Both the position numbers and the translations under genes were made by a program. A stretch of DNA of 64,000 bases from an uncultured Spirochaetaceae bacterium (GTDB lineage Bacteria > Spirochaetota > Spirochaetia > Treponematales > Treponemataceae), in NCBI GenBank assembly GCA_902802305.1, contig CADCLG010000018.1:1-64000 (forward strand). Reading direction: 5' to 3'. Each line of letters opens with the position of its first letter. The stretch's first letter is position 1. The notes under the pieces were generated by a model. The model was not told where the DNA came from, did not search any database, and saw only the letters and a program-made list of their open reading frames with translations. Shown piece by piece: positions 18,612-26,835 of the stretch.

Positions 18612-18640
18612 TTGACATTAGCTCTTTATATCATTAAAAT
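18612..18640 (+). promoter_or_regulatory. Strong sigma-70-type promoter of rpoZ-miaA
   Basis: Perfect TTGACA (18612-18617), a 17-base spacer and TAAAAT (18635-18640). The rpoZ ATG follows at 18666 with an AAAAGGGG ribosome site. The in-frame TTG at 18612 lies inside the -35 and therefore cannot be the start codon. Confidence 0.85.
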
Positions 18641-18665
18641 ATATAGAAGTAAAAAGGGGTATGTA

Positions 18666-18863
18666 ATGATTTTTCCATTGGAACAGTTGGTAGAATTTAA
18701 CGGTAATATCTACGAAATCACAGTTGCTGCAAGTCGTCGTGCTTATCAGATGGCTAAAATTAACGATCCTGAGATTGATGCTAATTCAGACAAAGTTGTA
18801 TGTGTAGCCGCAAGACAGCTTTTTAATAACAGGGTTAAATATTGTATTGAAGAAAGCAAGTAG
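18666..18863 (+). CDS. rpoZ: RNA polymerase omega subunit
   Basis: 65-residue subunit that helps assemble and stabilise RNA polymerase. The N-terminal segment PLEQLVEFNGNIYEITVAAS and the following RRAYQM helix match the omega family, with a VVCVAARQLF segment later. It is short but within the family's range. The start is set by the AAAAGGGG site and the promoter position. Its end overlaps the most upstream possible start of miaA. Confidence 0.85.
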   Translation: MIFPLEQLVEFNGNIYEITVAASRRAYQMAKINDPEIDANSDKVVCVAARQLFNNRVKYCIEESK

Positions 18864-19854
18864 TAAAAATAATAGTACAGTGTCAAAAAAAATACCTGTT
18901 CTTGTAATTTTTGCACCTACTGCTTCTGGAAAGACTGCCTTAACTCGTGAATTATTTTCACAAGATGGCAGTCATTTTATTTTAAATGCAGAAATCGTAA
19001 GTGCAGATTCCCAGTCAGTTTACAAATACATGAATATAGGTACTGCAAAGCCAGATCCTGATTTTTGCAGGCAAATCCCCCATCACCTTATTGATGTAAA
19101 AACTCCCGATCAGCAGTTTTCAGTTGCAGATTTTGTTTTTATGGCAGATAAAGCGTGTCATGATATTTATTCACGTGGAAAGATTCCTGTAATTTGCGGT
19201 GGAACAGGTTTTTATATCAGAAACTTTTTGTATGGTCTGCCACCAACCCCAGAATCTGACCCAAAAATCCGCGAAGAGTTAAAAAGCCGCATAGCAAAAG
19301 AAGGCAATCAGCTCTTGTATGATGAATTGAAAAAAGTTGATCCCGAAAGTGCAAAAGTAATCAATGTTAATGATGCCTACAGAATCTGCCGCGCCCTTGA
19401 AGTTTATTACACAACAGGAAGAACCCGCTCCAGCTATCAGCTTGAACCAAAATTGCGCGAAGAATATGATTTTCTATTCCTTGTACTTCAGCCTCCAAGA
19501 GAATTATTATACGAACGAATCAGAAAACGCGTAGACCTGATGTTTGATGACGGACTGGAAGAAGAAATCCGCATATTAAAGGAAAAAGGTTATACAAAAG
19601 ATTCTCCCGGTATGAAGGCTATCGGCTATTCAGAATGGTTTGAAAGTGAGGCTGATGATAAGAATGATAAAACTGATAATCTCGAACAGATAAAGGCAGA
19701 TATAAAACACCACAGCTGTAAATACGCAAAAAAACAGTATACCTATATCCGCGATATTCCTGGCAGCATAATAATTCCTTATCAAGGTTTGCCGGAAGAT
19801 ATTATTAATGTTGAAAAGGTAATAAAAGAAAAGTTTAATTCAATTATAATTTGA
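18847..19854 (+). CDS. miaA: tRNA dimethylallyltransferase
   Basis: Adds a dimethylallyl group to A37 of tRNAs reading UNN codons, the first step of ms2i6A synthesis. The P-loop is visible in APTASGKT, with the typical SADSQSVYKYMNIGTAKP and GGTGFYIRNFLYG segments. At 335 residues it is a little long, because the frame can start at TTG 18847 inside rpoZ. GTG 18880 would give 324 residues and a start closer to the P-loop. Neither start has a strong ribosome site. The dxs gene downstream makes precursors of its substrate but is separated by a terminator. Confidence 0.93.
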   Translation: MKKASSKNNSTVSKKIPVLVIFAPTASGKTALTRELFSQDGSHFILNAEIVSADSQSVYKYMNIGTAKPDPDFCRQIPHHLIDVKTPDQQFSVADFVFMADKACHDIYSRGKIPVICGGTGFYIRNFLYGLPPTPESDPKIREELKSRIAKEGNQLLYDELKKVDPESAKVINVNDAYRICRALEVYYTTGRTRSSYQLEPKLREEYDFLFLVLQPPRELLYERIRKRVDLMFDDGLEEEIRILKEKGYTKDSPGMKAIGYSEWFESEADDKNDKTDNLEQIKADIKHHSCKYAKKQYTYIRDIPGSIIIPYQGLPEDIINVEKVIKEKFNSIII

Positions 19855-19897
19855 TTATTTTTTATAAATACCTTTTATAACATATTCTTTTTTCAAC

Positions 19898-19926
19898 TTG
19901 ACGAAAAAGAAAAAATCTGTAATAAT
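19898..19926 (+). promoter_or_regulatory. Promoter of the bS22/mS38-like small protein gene
   Basis: TTGACG (19898-19903) with AATAAT or TAATAA (19920-19926) at 16-17 bases. The gene start follows at 19957 with a GTAGGAG site. With the terminator at 20075-20103 it defines a very short single-gene transcript. Confidence 0.65.
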
Positions 19927-19956
19927 CATATTACTTTATAAAGTAGGAGTGCCATC

Positions 19957-20046
19957 GTGCCTTGTGGTAAGAAAAGAAAGCGCCAGAAGATGGCGACACA
20001 TAAGCGAAAGAAGATGCTTAGACGTAATCGACATAAGAGTAAGTAG
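19957..20046 (+). CDS. 29-residue AURKAIP1/COX24-like (bS22/mS38-type) ribosomal protein
   Basis: Starts at GTG with a GTAGGAG ribosome site 7 bases upstream. The product is extremely basic: Lys/Arg make up about half, ending ATHKRKKMLRRNRHKSK. The K-x-x-x-H-K...R-K-x-L-R-R-x-R pattern matches the AURKAIP1/COX24 domain, known in mitochondria as mS38 and in mycobacterial ribosomes as bS22, where it binds the small-subunit decoding region. The assignment rests on this short motif and on size. It is bracketed by its own promoter and a strong terminator, which suits an abundant ribosomal protein. Confidence 0.8.
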   Translation: MPCGKKRKRQKMATHKRKKMLRRNRHKSK

Positions 20047-20074
20047 TTTTTAGGTCGAATACTTGTGTTCAGAT

Positions 20075-20103
20075 AGACCGCGATTTTTCGCGGTCTTTTT
20101 TTT
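20075..20103 (+). terminator. Rho-independent terminator
   Basis: A perfect 9-bp GC-rich stem (AGACCGCGA pairing with TCGCGGTCT) around a TTTT loop, followed by an eight-T run. It ends the small ribosomal protein transcript before dxs. This is the clearest intrinsic terminator in the window. Confidence 0.93.
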
Positions 20104-20129
20104 ACTTTTGAAGGTTGTATATTTGCGTT

Positions 20130-22028
20130 ATGCTGGAAAATATAAAATCGCCATCAGATATAAAGGGGCTGTCTCATAAAGAAATAAAAGCGCTTGCTCA
20201 GGAAATCCGCAATGAAATTATAAATGTTGTCGGAAAAAACGGCGGGCACCTTGCAAGTAATCTTGGCGTTGTTGAACTGACTCTAGCCCTGCACAGAGTT
20301 TTTGACAGTCCAAATGATGCAATAATCTGGGATGTAAGTCATCAGTGTTATGCCCATAAACTTTTGACTGGACGTTATGATTCCTTTTCAACTTTAAGAC
20401 AAAAAGACGGTATTTCTGGCTTTACTAATACTCAGGAAAGCCCTCATGATTATTTTATAAACGGCCATTCCTCAACTTCAATTTCTTCAGCTCTGGGGCT
20501 TCTTACTTCCTGGGAATTAAATAAAAAAGAAGGAAAGGTTATAGCAGTAATTGGAGACGGCGCATTGACCGGTGGACTTGCTTTTGAAGGATTATGTAAT
20601 GCAGGTCAGCTTTGTAAAAATCTTATTGTAATTTTAAATGACAACCAGATGTCCATTGACCATAATACCGGGGCAATTTCTCGTTATTTAAGCCGTCTTA
20701 CAATGACAAAAAGCTACCAGTCTTTTAGATACAGTATAGACCGTTCAATTGAGCGTTTTGCCACTAAAATCCCTTATTTAGGACGCGGTATAGAAAAGTT
20801 TATTTTTAGATTTAAGCGATCTCTTAAAGGGCTTATTCTTACCAACAATCTTTTTACAGATTTAGGCTTTGAATATGTAGGTCCTTTGAACGGTCATGAC
20901 GAAGCCGACCTTGAAAAGGTTCTTAACCGAGTAAAAAAACTTCACCGTCCTGTTGTTGTTCATGTTGTAACAAAAAAAGGTAAGGGCTATGAACCTGCAG
21001 AAAAAAATCCAGAAATCTTTCATGGGGTTGGACCTTTTGATACTCTGACAGGAATTGTAGATACGAATAATCCCCTCAGTTTTACAGACGCCTTCAGCCA
21101 GATTTTAATGAAAAATGCTGCTGCCAATGATAAAATTGCTGCCATAACAGCCGCTATGTGTAAAGGCACGGGACTTTCTGATTTTGAAGCTCAATACAAA
21201 GACCGTTTTTTTGATGTAGGAATTGCAGAAGAACATGCGGTTACCTTTGCGGGCGGTCTTTCTAAAGGTGGAATAATTCCTGTTGTCTGTATTTATTCAA
21301 CTTTTATTCAGCGTGCAATTGACCAGATTGTTCACGATATTGCCCTGCAAAATCTTCATGCAATTTTTATGCTGGACAGGGCAGGGGCTGTTCCTTGTGA
21401 CGGGGTAACTCATCAGGGAGTTTTTGATATAAGCTTTTTGCGGCCAATTCCTAATTTTGTCCTCATGGCTCCAGCTACAAAAAATGATTTGGAAATCTGT
21501 TTTGAATGGGCTTTAAAATCAGACAAGGCTGTTGCAATCAGATATCCAAAAACAAACTGTCCGCCTGATTCTGAGATTTTTTCTTCGCCAATTGAGCTTG
21601 GTCGTGGACTTCTTATAAAAAAAGGAGACATTCAGAAAGAAGGTGAAGATTCCACTTCAGAAAAAGTTTTGATTGTCTCTACAGGTGGAATGTATACCGA
21701 GGTAAATCTTGCCGCAGAAAAATTGAATGAAGCAAAAGCCCTTGCAGATATTTATTTAATGAGATTTATTAAGCCTCTGGATGAAGATTATTTTGTACAG
21801 ACTGCCAAAAAATACAAAGGCATTTTGTTTGTAGAAGACGGGGTAAGAATAGGCGGAATAAGCGTATATCTGGATGAGCTTCTTGCACGTAATAATTTTA
21901 CTAAAACAAAAGTCCTTGCTTTTGGTGATAAGTTTTATTCTCATGGAAATCGTCAGCAGATTTTAGAAGCGGCCGGTCTTTCTGTAGAAAATATTATAAA
22001 AACAGCTAAGGAGCTTCTTTGTGATTAG
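20130..22028 (+). CDS. dxs: 1-deoxy-D-xylulose-5-phosphate synthase
   Basis: Thiamine-diphosphate enzyme that condenses pyruvate and glyceraldehyde 3-phosphate, the first step of the MEP isoprenoid pathway. The ThDP motif GDGALTGG...LNDNQMSI is present, followed by the second transketolase domain (GIAEEHAVTFAGGL, DRAGAVPCDGVTHQG) and the C-terminal domain. I use ATG 20130 (632 aa); an in-frame TTG at 20115 is possible and sits on the only AAGG sequence. The stop overlaps the folP start by 8 bases. Confidence 0.95.
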   Translation: MLENIKSPSDIKGLSHKEIKALAQEIRNEIINVVGKNGGHLASNLGVVELTLALHRVFDSPNDAIIWDVSHQCYAHKLLTGRYDSFSTLRQKDGISGFTNTQESPHDYFINGHSSTSISSALGLLTSWELNKKEGKVIAVIGDGALTGGLAFEGLCNAGQLCKNLIVILNDNQMSIDHNTGAISRYLSRLTMTKSYQSFRYSIDRSIERFATKIPYLGRGIEKFIFRFKRSLKGLILTNNLFTDLGFEYVGPLNGHDEADLEKVLNRVKKLHRPVVVHVVTKKGKGYEPAEKNPEIFHGVGPFDTLTGIVDTNNPLSFTDAFSQILMKNAAANDKIAAITAAMCKGTGLSDFEAQYKDRFFDVGIAEEHAVTFAGGLSKGGIIPVVCIYSTFIQRAIDQIVHDIALQNLHAIFMLDRAGAVPCDGVTHQGVFDISFLRPIPNFVLMAPATKNDLEICFEWALKSDKAVAIRYPKTNCPPDSEIFSSPIELGRGLLIKKGDIQKEGEDSTSEKVLIVSTGGMYTEVNLAAEKLNEAKALADIYLMRFIKPLDEDYFVQTAKKYKGILFVEDGVRIGGISVYLDELLARNNFTKTKVLAFGDKFYSHGNRQQILEAAGLSVENIIKTAKELLCD

Positions 22029-22830
22029 TTTGCAGCTAAAAGACAGGTCGATTACAAGCTCGCGTCCTGCTTTTGTAATGGGAATTGTAAATGCAACTCC
22101 CGATTCCTTTTTTGAAAAAAGCCGTGGAAGTCTTGAACTTGCAAAAAAACTTATTGATGATGGCGCTGATATTCTTGATATAGGCGGCGAATCCACGCGT
22201 CCGGGCTTTACCCAGGTTTCTGCTAAAGAACAGATAGAACGCATTCTTCCTCTTGTAAAACAAATCCGTTCATTTTCTGATATTCCTATTTCTATTGATA
22301 CAAGAAGCTGTGAAGTTATTAAAGCCGCTGTAGAAAGTGGTGCAGATATTTTGAATGACGTTTCTTCTCTGGAAAATGACCCTGATATAGCTGATTTTGC
22401 AGCTGAAGCCAAGATTCCTGTAATTTTAATGCATGGCTTTATGAAAAATGAAGAAAATCGACAGTCTGATCCGGATGTTATAAAAAATGTTAGAAATTAT
22501 CTACTAGAGCGAGCTGATTATGCTCTTTCAAAAGGAATTGATAAAAATAAAATAATTCTTGACCCTGGAATAGGATTTGGAAAAACATCAGACGAAAACC
22601 TTGCACTTATAAAAAATATTCAGGCTTTATGCGGCGATGGTTATCCTCTTTTAATGGCTCTTTCAAGAAAACGAGTGATAGGTGGCATGACAGAACGAGC
22701 AGTGGAAGACAGATTGATTGGAACAGTCACGGCAAATATTTATTCTGTAATGCAGGGAGCAAAAATAATCCGTGTTCATGATGTCAAAGAAGCAATTGAT
22801 TCATTAAATGTGATGAAATATCTTTTTTAA
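22021..22830 (+). CDS. folP: Dihydropteroate synthase
   Basis: Joins p-aminobenzoate to the pterin pyrophosphate in folate synthesis; target of sulfonamides. Conserved blocks are GIVNATPDSF, DIGGESTRPGF, SIDTRS, DPGIGFGKT and SRKRVIGG. The 269-residue length is normal. It starts at GTG inside the 3' end of dxs (8-base overlap), so it is translationally coupled. The cdaA gene follows after 19 bases and has its own promoter in the folP 3' region. Confidence 0.95.
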   Translation: MISLQLKDRSITSSRPAFVMGIVNATPDSFFEKSRGSLELAKKLIDDGADILDIGGESTRPGFTQVSAKEQIERILPLVKQIRSFSDIPISIDTRSCEVIKAAVESGADILNDVSSLENDPDIADFAAEAKIPVILMHGFMKNEENRQSDPDVIKNVRNYLLERADYALSKGIDKNKIILDPGIGFGKTSDENLALIKNIQALCGDGYPLLMALSRKRVIGGMTERAVEDRLIGTVTANIYSVMQGAKIIRVHDVKEAIDSLNVMKYLF

Positions 22831-22841
22831 TGTGTTATAAT
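22813..22841 (+). promoter_or_regulatory. Extended -10 promoter of cdaA (leaderless type)
   Basis: Extended -10 TGT-TATAAT (TATAAT at 22836-22841) with ATGAAA (22813-22818) 17 bases upstream. The cdaA ATG is at 22850, 8 bases after the -10, with no ribosome site. This gives the cyclic di-AMP genes a possible internal start separate from dxs-folP. Confidence 0.65.
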
Positions 22842-22849
22842 TATTAGAA

Positions 22850-23665
22850 ATGGAAGTTTTTAATAAGTTTTTATATCTTTACGATTACGTCCGTCCTGTT
22901 CTGGATATTTTAATATTAACTTTTCTTCTCTATAAGGCATATACCTTTATCGAAAAAACAAATAGTATTCAGATTTTAAAATCTGTTGGAATTGTTCTTG
23001 TTGCTTATGGAGCGGCAATTCTTTTAAAACTGAACACTATCCTCTGGCTTCTTGAAGTTATTGCTCCTGGACTTGTAATTGCCTTTGCCGTAATCTTCCA
23101 GCCGGAAATCCGAAAACTTTTTTTAAGAATAGGGCAGAATACCTGGTTTGCTTTTGGTAAACGTTCTAAACATACTTATGTAGATTCTGTTCTTCTTGCT
23201 GCAGAAATGCTTTCAAAAGAAAGGCGGGGAATGCTTGCTGTTTTTATGCGTCATACAAAGCTTGATAATTACATGCAGACAGGAACTAAATTGAATGCCG
23301 ATTTGTCTTCAAGTCTTCTTGTTACAATTTTTGGAAAAGATACACCTCTTCATGACGGCGCCTGTTTTATTCAAGGCGGAAAATTACTTAGTGCCGGCTG
23401 CTTCCTTCCTGTAAGTGAAGACTATAACATCAAAAAAACTTTTGGAACAAGGCACAGGGCTGCATTAGGTTTATCCGAAGTAAGTGATGCAGTAGTTCTG
23501 GTTGTTTCGGAAGAAACAGGGGCAATCAGCCTGGCTTATGATTCAAAGCTGAATTATGATTTAAAGCTGCCGGAAATTACAAAGATTCTTGAAAACCTTT
23601 TGGAAATAACGCCTGAAGCACAGATTTTGGAGGATACAATTGACGAAAGTAAGGCAATTAGCTGA
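22850..23665 (+). CDS. cdaA: Diadenylate cyclase CdaA
   Basis: Makes the second messenger cyclic di-AMP from two ATP. It has three N-terminal membrane helices (about residues 13-35, 40-60 and 65-85), then the DAC (DisA_N) domain with catalytic DGA at 169-171 and RHR at 201-203, both intact. The 271-residue length matches the family. It overlaps ybbR by 26 bases, reproducing the conserved cdaA-cdaR pairing. The glmM gene that usually follows this pair in Firmicutes is not here. Confidence 0.93.
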   Translation: MEVFNKFLYLYDYVRPVLDILILTFLLYKAYTFIEKTNSIQILKSVGIVLVAYGAAILLKLNTILWLLEVIAPGLVIAFAVIFQPEIRKLFLRIGQNTWFAFGKRSKHTYVDSVLLAAEMLSKERRGMLAVFMRHTKLDNYMQTGTKLNADLSSSLLVTIFGKDTPLHDGACFIQGGKLLSAGCFLPVSEDYNIKKTFGTRHRAALGLSEVSDAVVLVVSEETGAISLAYDSKLNYDLKLPEITKILENLLEITPEAQILEDTIDESKAIS

Positions 23666-24713
23666 AAAAGCAATGAAAAACTGGCCTATAAAGGTAATCT
23701 GCTTTATAGTCGCCATTCTTTTATATATATTTCATCAGTCTTCCCTTTATTCAAAGCGTTCCTTTGTTTTGCCGCTAAATGTAATTCAGAATGGAATTGT
23801 AATGCCTGTTGATGATTACGCCAAAACTGTAACTGTAATTGTCCGTGCAAATACCGAAGAAATTACTTCTGTTCATCCTAATCAGATTCAGGCAAGTATA
23901 AATCTTGATAATATAATTAAAAACGGTGAATACCTTCTTCCTGTGAATATAACTGTTGCTGATGAGCTTCAGGCTTATAATCCATTTGAAATTAAAGTAA
24001 AGCCGGAAGCAGTAAATGTTAAGGTAGAAAAAAAATCACTGAAATATCTTAAAGTTGAGCCTTCAATTGTTGGTGAAGTTGCCCATGGATATAAAATCAG
24101 TGATGTAATTGTTAAGCCTGCCTTTGTTGAAGCCTTTGGTCCTGAATCAGCTTTGTCAGAAATTGACAATATAATTACAAAAAAAATTGATGTAACAAAT
24201 ATAAAGCAGTCTGGAACCTTTGAAATTGAAGCCAACAGACTTAATTCTATATTGAAAATAGAGGATGAAGGTCCTTATACTGTTTTTATAAAAGTAGAAC
24301 CTCAAATTATGGAAAGAACCTTTGCAAATTACAAGATTCAGGCTGTCAATCTTCCTGCTGATTTTAATCTGGTTTCTGAACTTCCTTATGCAAATCTTAA
24401 GCTTGCTGGAACTGTTCCTCAGCTTGAAAGATTTAATTTAAATGCTTATTCTGTTCAGGTTGATTTAAGCTCCATAAATCAGGAAGGACAGTATGAACTG
24501 CCTGTAAGATATATATATCCAAATTATTTTACACTTGTAGAAAAGTCTATAAATACTGTTACTGTTCTTATAGAAAAAAAATTAGTTGAGCCTGTAGAAG
24601 AAAAGTCAGAAGAGAAGACTGAAAATAAAGCTGATAGTAAAAGTGACAAAGCTGAAACAAAAAATGAAAGCAGAAACCAGGGGCTGGAAAAATCAGAAGG
24701 ATTGCATTTATAA
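23640..24713 (+). CDS. cdaR: YbbR-domain protein (CdaR-like regulator of CdaA)
   Basis: One N-terminal membrane anchor (ICFIVAILLYIFH) and about three YbbR repeats outside the cytoplasm, ending in a Lys/Glu/Ser-rich tail of ~40 residues. In Firmicutes the equivalent protein modulates CdaA. The TTG start at 23640 is supported by a GGAGG ribosome site 6 bases upstream and lies inside cdaA. An ATG at 23673 lacks such a site. The acpS gene begins at the next base after the stop. Confidence 0.88.
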   Translation: MTKVRQLAEKAMKNWPIKVICFIVAILLYIFHQSSLYSKRSFVLPLNVIQNGIVMPVDDYAKTVTVIVRANTEEITSVHPNQIQASINLDNIIKNGEYLLPVNITVADELQAYNPFEIKVKPEAVNVKVEKKSLKYLKVEPSIVGEVAHGYKISDVIVKPAFVEAFGPESALSEIDNIITKKIDVTNIKQSGTFEIEANRLNSILKIEDEGPYTVFIKVEPQIMERTFANYKIQAVNLPADFNLVSELPYANLKLAGTVPQLERFNLNAYSVQVDLSSINQEGQYELPVRYIYPNYFTLVEKSINTVTVLIEKKLVEPVEEKSEEKTENKADSKSDKAETKNESRNQGLEKSEGLHL

Positions 24714-25088
24714 ATGATTTTGGGAACTGGTGTTGATATTGTTGAAGTTAATAGATTTTCAAAATTGATTAATAATCCTGATTTTATTAACCGATTTTTT
24801 AACAAGAAAGAACAAAAGACTTATAATAACGCTCAGTCTATGTGCGAGCATTATGCTTCCAGATTTGCGGCAAAAGAAGCCTTTGGAAAAGCCTTGGGAA
24901 CAGGGCTTGCGGGTTTTTCTTTGACAGATGTTTTTGTAAAAAATGATGAAAAAGGAAAACCTTATATCCAGGTTGAGAATAAGGCTGAAGAAGTTTTAAA
25001 AAAAACTTATGGTGATTGCAAAATCCATCTTTCGCTTAGTCACGAAAAGACTTTTGCAATTGCTTATGTTATAATAGAATCAGTTTAA
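24714..25088 (+). CDS. acpS: Holo-[acyl-carrier-protein] synthase
   Basis: Transfers phosphopantetheine from CoA to acyl carrier protein. Motifs GTGVDIVEVNRF and FAAKEAFGKALGTG are present, with the metal-binding Asp and Glu intact. At 124 residues it is normal. It directly abuts the ybbR stop and is 19 bases from the DUF2225 gene. Confidence 0.95.
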   Translation: MILGTGVDIVEVNRFSKLINNPDFINRFFNKKEQKTYNNAQSMCEHYASRFAAKEAFGKALGTGLAGFSLTDVFVKNDEKGKPYIQVENKAEEVLKKTYGDCKIHLSLSHEKTFAIAYVIIESV

Positions 25089-25107
25089 GTATAGAAGAGG
25101 AGAAAAT

Positions 25108-25992
25108 ATGGCTTATTCATCTAAAAAAAGTCCGGAAACAGAAAAAAAAGCATCCCTTTCTTATTGGTCAAAAGATAAATGTATTTGTCCTGTCTGCAAG
25201 AAACCTTTTGACAAGGAAATAATGCGCAGCGGTAATGGACGTATGAATGCCGGTAATCTTTCTGATGAATTGCACAGAGATTATATTCCTTCTGCAAGGT
25301 ATGGAAAGGTTTATCCTTTGATTTATGATGTTGGAGCCTGTCCAAACTGTTATGCTGCCTTCTTCTGGACTGATTTTGCTGATATTAAAAAAGAAAATGT
25401 CGCCGACAGAATCTATGATTCAATGGATAAACGAAAAAAGTCAGCAGAAAATATTTTTCCTTATTTTGACTTAAAGCATGAGCGCACTTTGTTTGATGGG
25501 GCTGCAATGTATTATCTTGCCTTGCAGACTTATGATTTAATGGAAGCAGATGCTCTGCCAACTTTAAAAAAAGCAATAATTTCTTTGAGACTTGCCTGGC
25601 TTTGTAACGAAATCAATGACCGTTGCAGCGGACATAATTATGATTATATTTCCCAGTGTTTTTACAGAAAATCTTTATTTTTCTACCAGCAGGCTCTGGT
25701 AAATGAACAGGCAAGAACAGAAAAATGCTCTACACTGAGCAATTTTGGTCCTGATCAGGATAAAAATTATGGTTGGGATGGGGTAGTTTATCTCTGCGGT
25801 CTTCTTGAATATAAATATGGCCAGAAAGAAGATATTCAGCTGAGACTTAAAAAATTAAGTGAATCTAAAACTGCAATTGCACGTATTTTTGGTTTGGGAA
25901 AATCTTCTAAGAATAAGCCTGGTCCTCTGCTTGAACATGCCAGAAATCTTTATGATGAGCTTACAAAAGAATTAAAGGATGACGACCTCTAA
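25108..25992 (+). CDS. DUF2225 family protein
   Basis: 294 residues, soluble. It has an N-terminal zinc-ribbon-like pattern with CPVCKKPFDKEI and later CPNCYAAFFW, followed by a helical C-terminal region that may be TPR-like. This matches the DUF2225 family of unknown function found in spirochaetes and clostridia. A strong AGAGGAG ribosome site precedes the ATG. It lies between acpS and truA in the same orientation. Confidence 0.8.
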   Translation: MAYSSKKSPETEKKASLSYWSKDKCICPVCKKPFDKEIMRSGNGRMNAGNLSDELHRDYIPSARYGKVYPLIYDVGACPNCYAAFFWTDFADIKKENVADRIYDSMDKRKKSAENIFPYFDLKHERTLFDGAAMYYLALQTYDLMEADALPTLKKAIISLRLAWLCNEINDRCSGHNYDYISQCFYRKSLFFYQQALVNEQARTEKCSTLSNFGPDQDKNYGWDGVVYLCGLLEYKYGQKEDIQLRLKKLSESKTAIARIFGLGKSSKNKPGPLLEHARNLYDELTKELKDDDL

Positions 25993-26009
25993 GGTTTAGA
26001 ATACAGCTG

Positions 26010-26804
26010 ATGAGAAATATTTTACTTACGCTTTCTTATGATGGTACAGATTTTTGTGGCTGGCAAAGACAGGATGATAAGGCTGGCGGAGTTGCCTTTC
26101 GTACTGTTCAGAATGAAATAGAAAAGGCTCTTGCAAAACTGCACAAAGAAAAAATTGCTCTGTATGGTTCTGGTCGAACAGACAGTGGGGTTCATGCCTG
26201 CGGTCAGGCGGCTAATTTTTATACTCCAATTGAATCTATTCCTGCGGCTAATTTTGTTCGTGCCTTAAATGCTTTTTTACCTGCTGACATAAGGATTCTA
26301 GATTCTAAAGAAGTTCCAGAAGATTTTAATTCCCGTAAATCGGCAACCAGCAGAATCTACAGATATTTTATTTCCTTTGAAAAGGAGCTGCCCGCTAACA
26401 ATTCACGTTATGTATGGTATGTTCCAAAATATTCGCCTGATTTGGAGCGGCTCAATCATTTTGCTTCCTGTTTGCGGGGGGAATTGGATTGTTCTGCCTT
26501 TGCGGCTAGTGGAGATTCTTCTGTTTCTAATAACCGCTATATTGATGACGCACATTTTTTTATGCAAAAGGATATCTGGGGAAATAATCTGCTTGTTTTT
26601 CAGATTGAAGCAAATGCTTTTTTATGGAAAATGGTCAGGACTTTGACGGGCACCCTTGTTAATCTTGATAAATCTGGGGCTTCTTTGGACTCCATGGAAA
26701 AGATTTTGCTTTCAAAAGACAGGACAAAGGCTGGAGTTACTGCACCGCCAAACGGCTTGTTTTTGTATCAGGTTCGCTTTGACGGTATAAGAAGGCATGC
26801 ATAA
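26010..26804 (+). CDS. truA: tRNA pseudouridine(38-40) synthase
   Basis: Isomerises U38-U40 in the tRNA anticodon arm. The catalytic aspartate is D58 in GSGRTDSGVHA, and the C-terminal FLWKMVRTLTGTL block is typical. The 264-residue length is normal. It is the last plus-strand gene of the dxs-truA run. The convergent priA gene ends 31 bases away with no obvious terminator hairpin between. Confidence 0.95.
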   Translation: MRNILLTLSYDGTDFCGWQRQDDKAGGVAFRTVQNEIEKALAKLHKEKIALYGSGRTDSGVHACGQAANFYTPIESIPAANFVRALNAFLPADIRILDSKEVPEDFNSRKSATSRIYRYFISFEKELPANNSRYVWYVPKYSPDLERLNHFASCLRGELDCSAFAASGDSSVSNNRYIDDAHFFMQKDIWGNNLLVFQIEANAFLWKMVRTLTGTLVNLDKSGASLDSMEKILLSKDRTKAGVTAPPNGLFLYQVRFDGIRRHA

Positions 26805-26835
26805 TTTTTTTATTGATTGAATCATAAAAGGTGAA

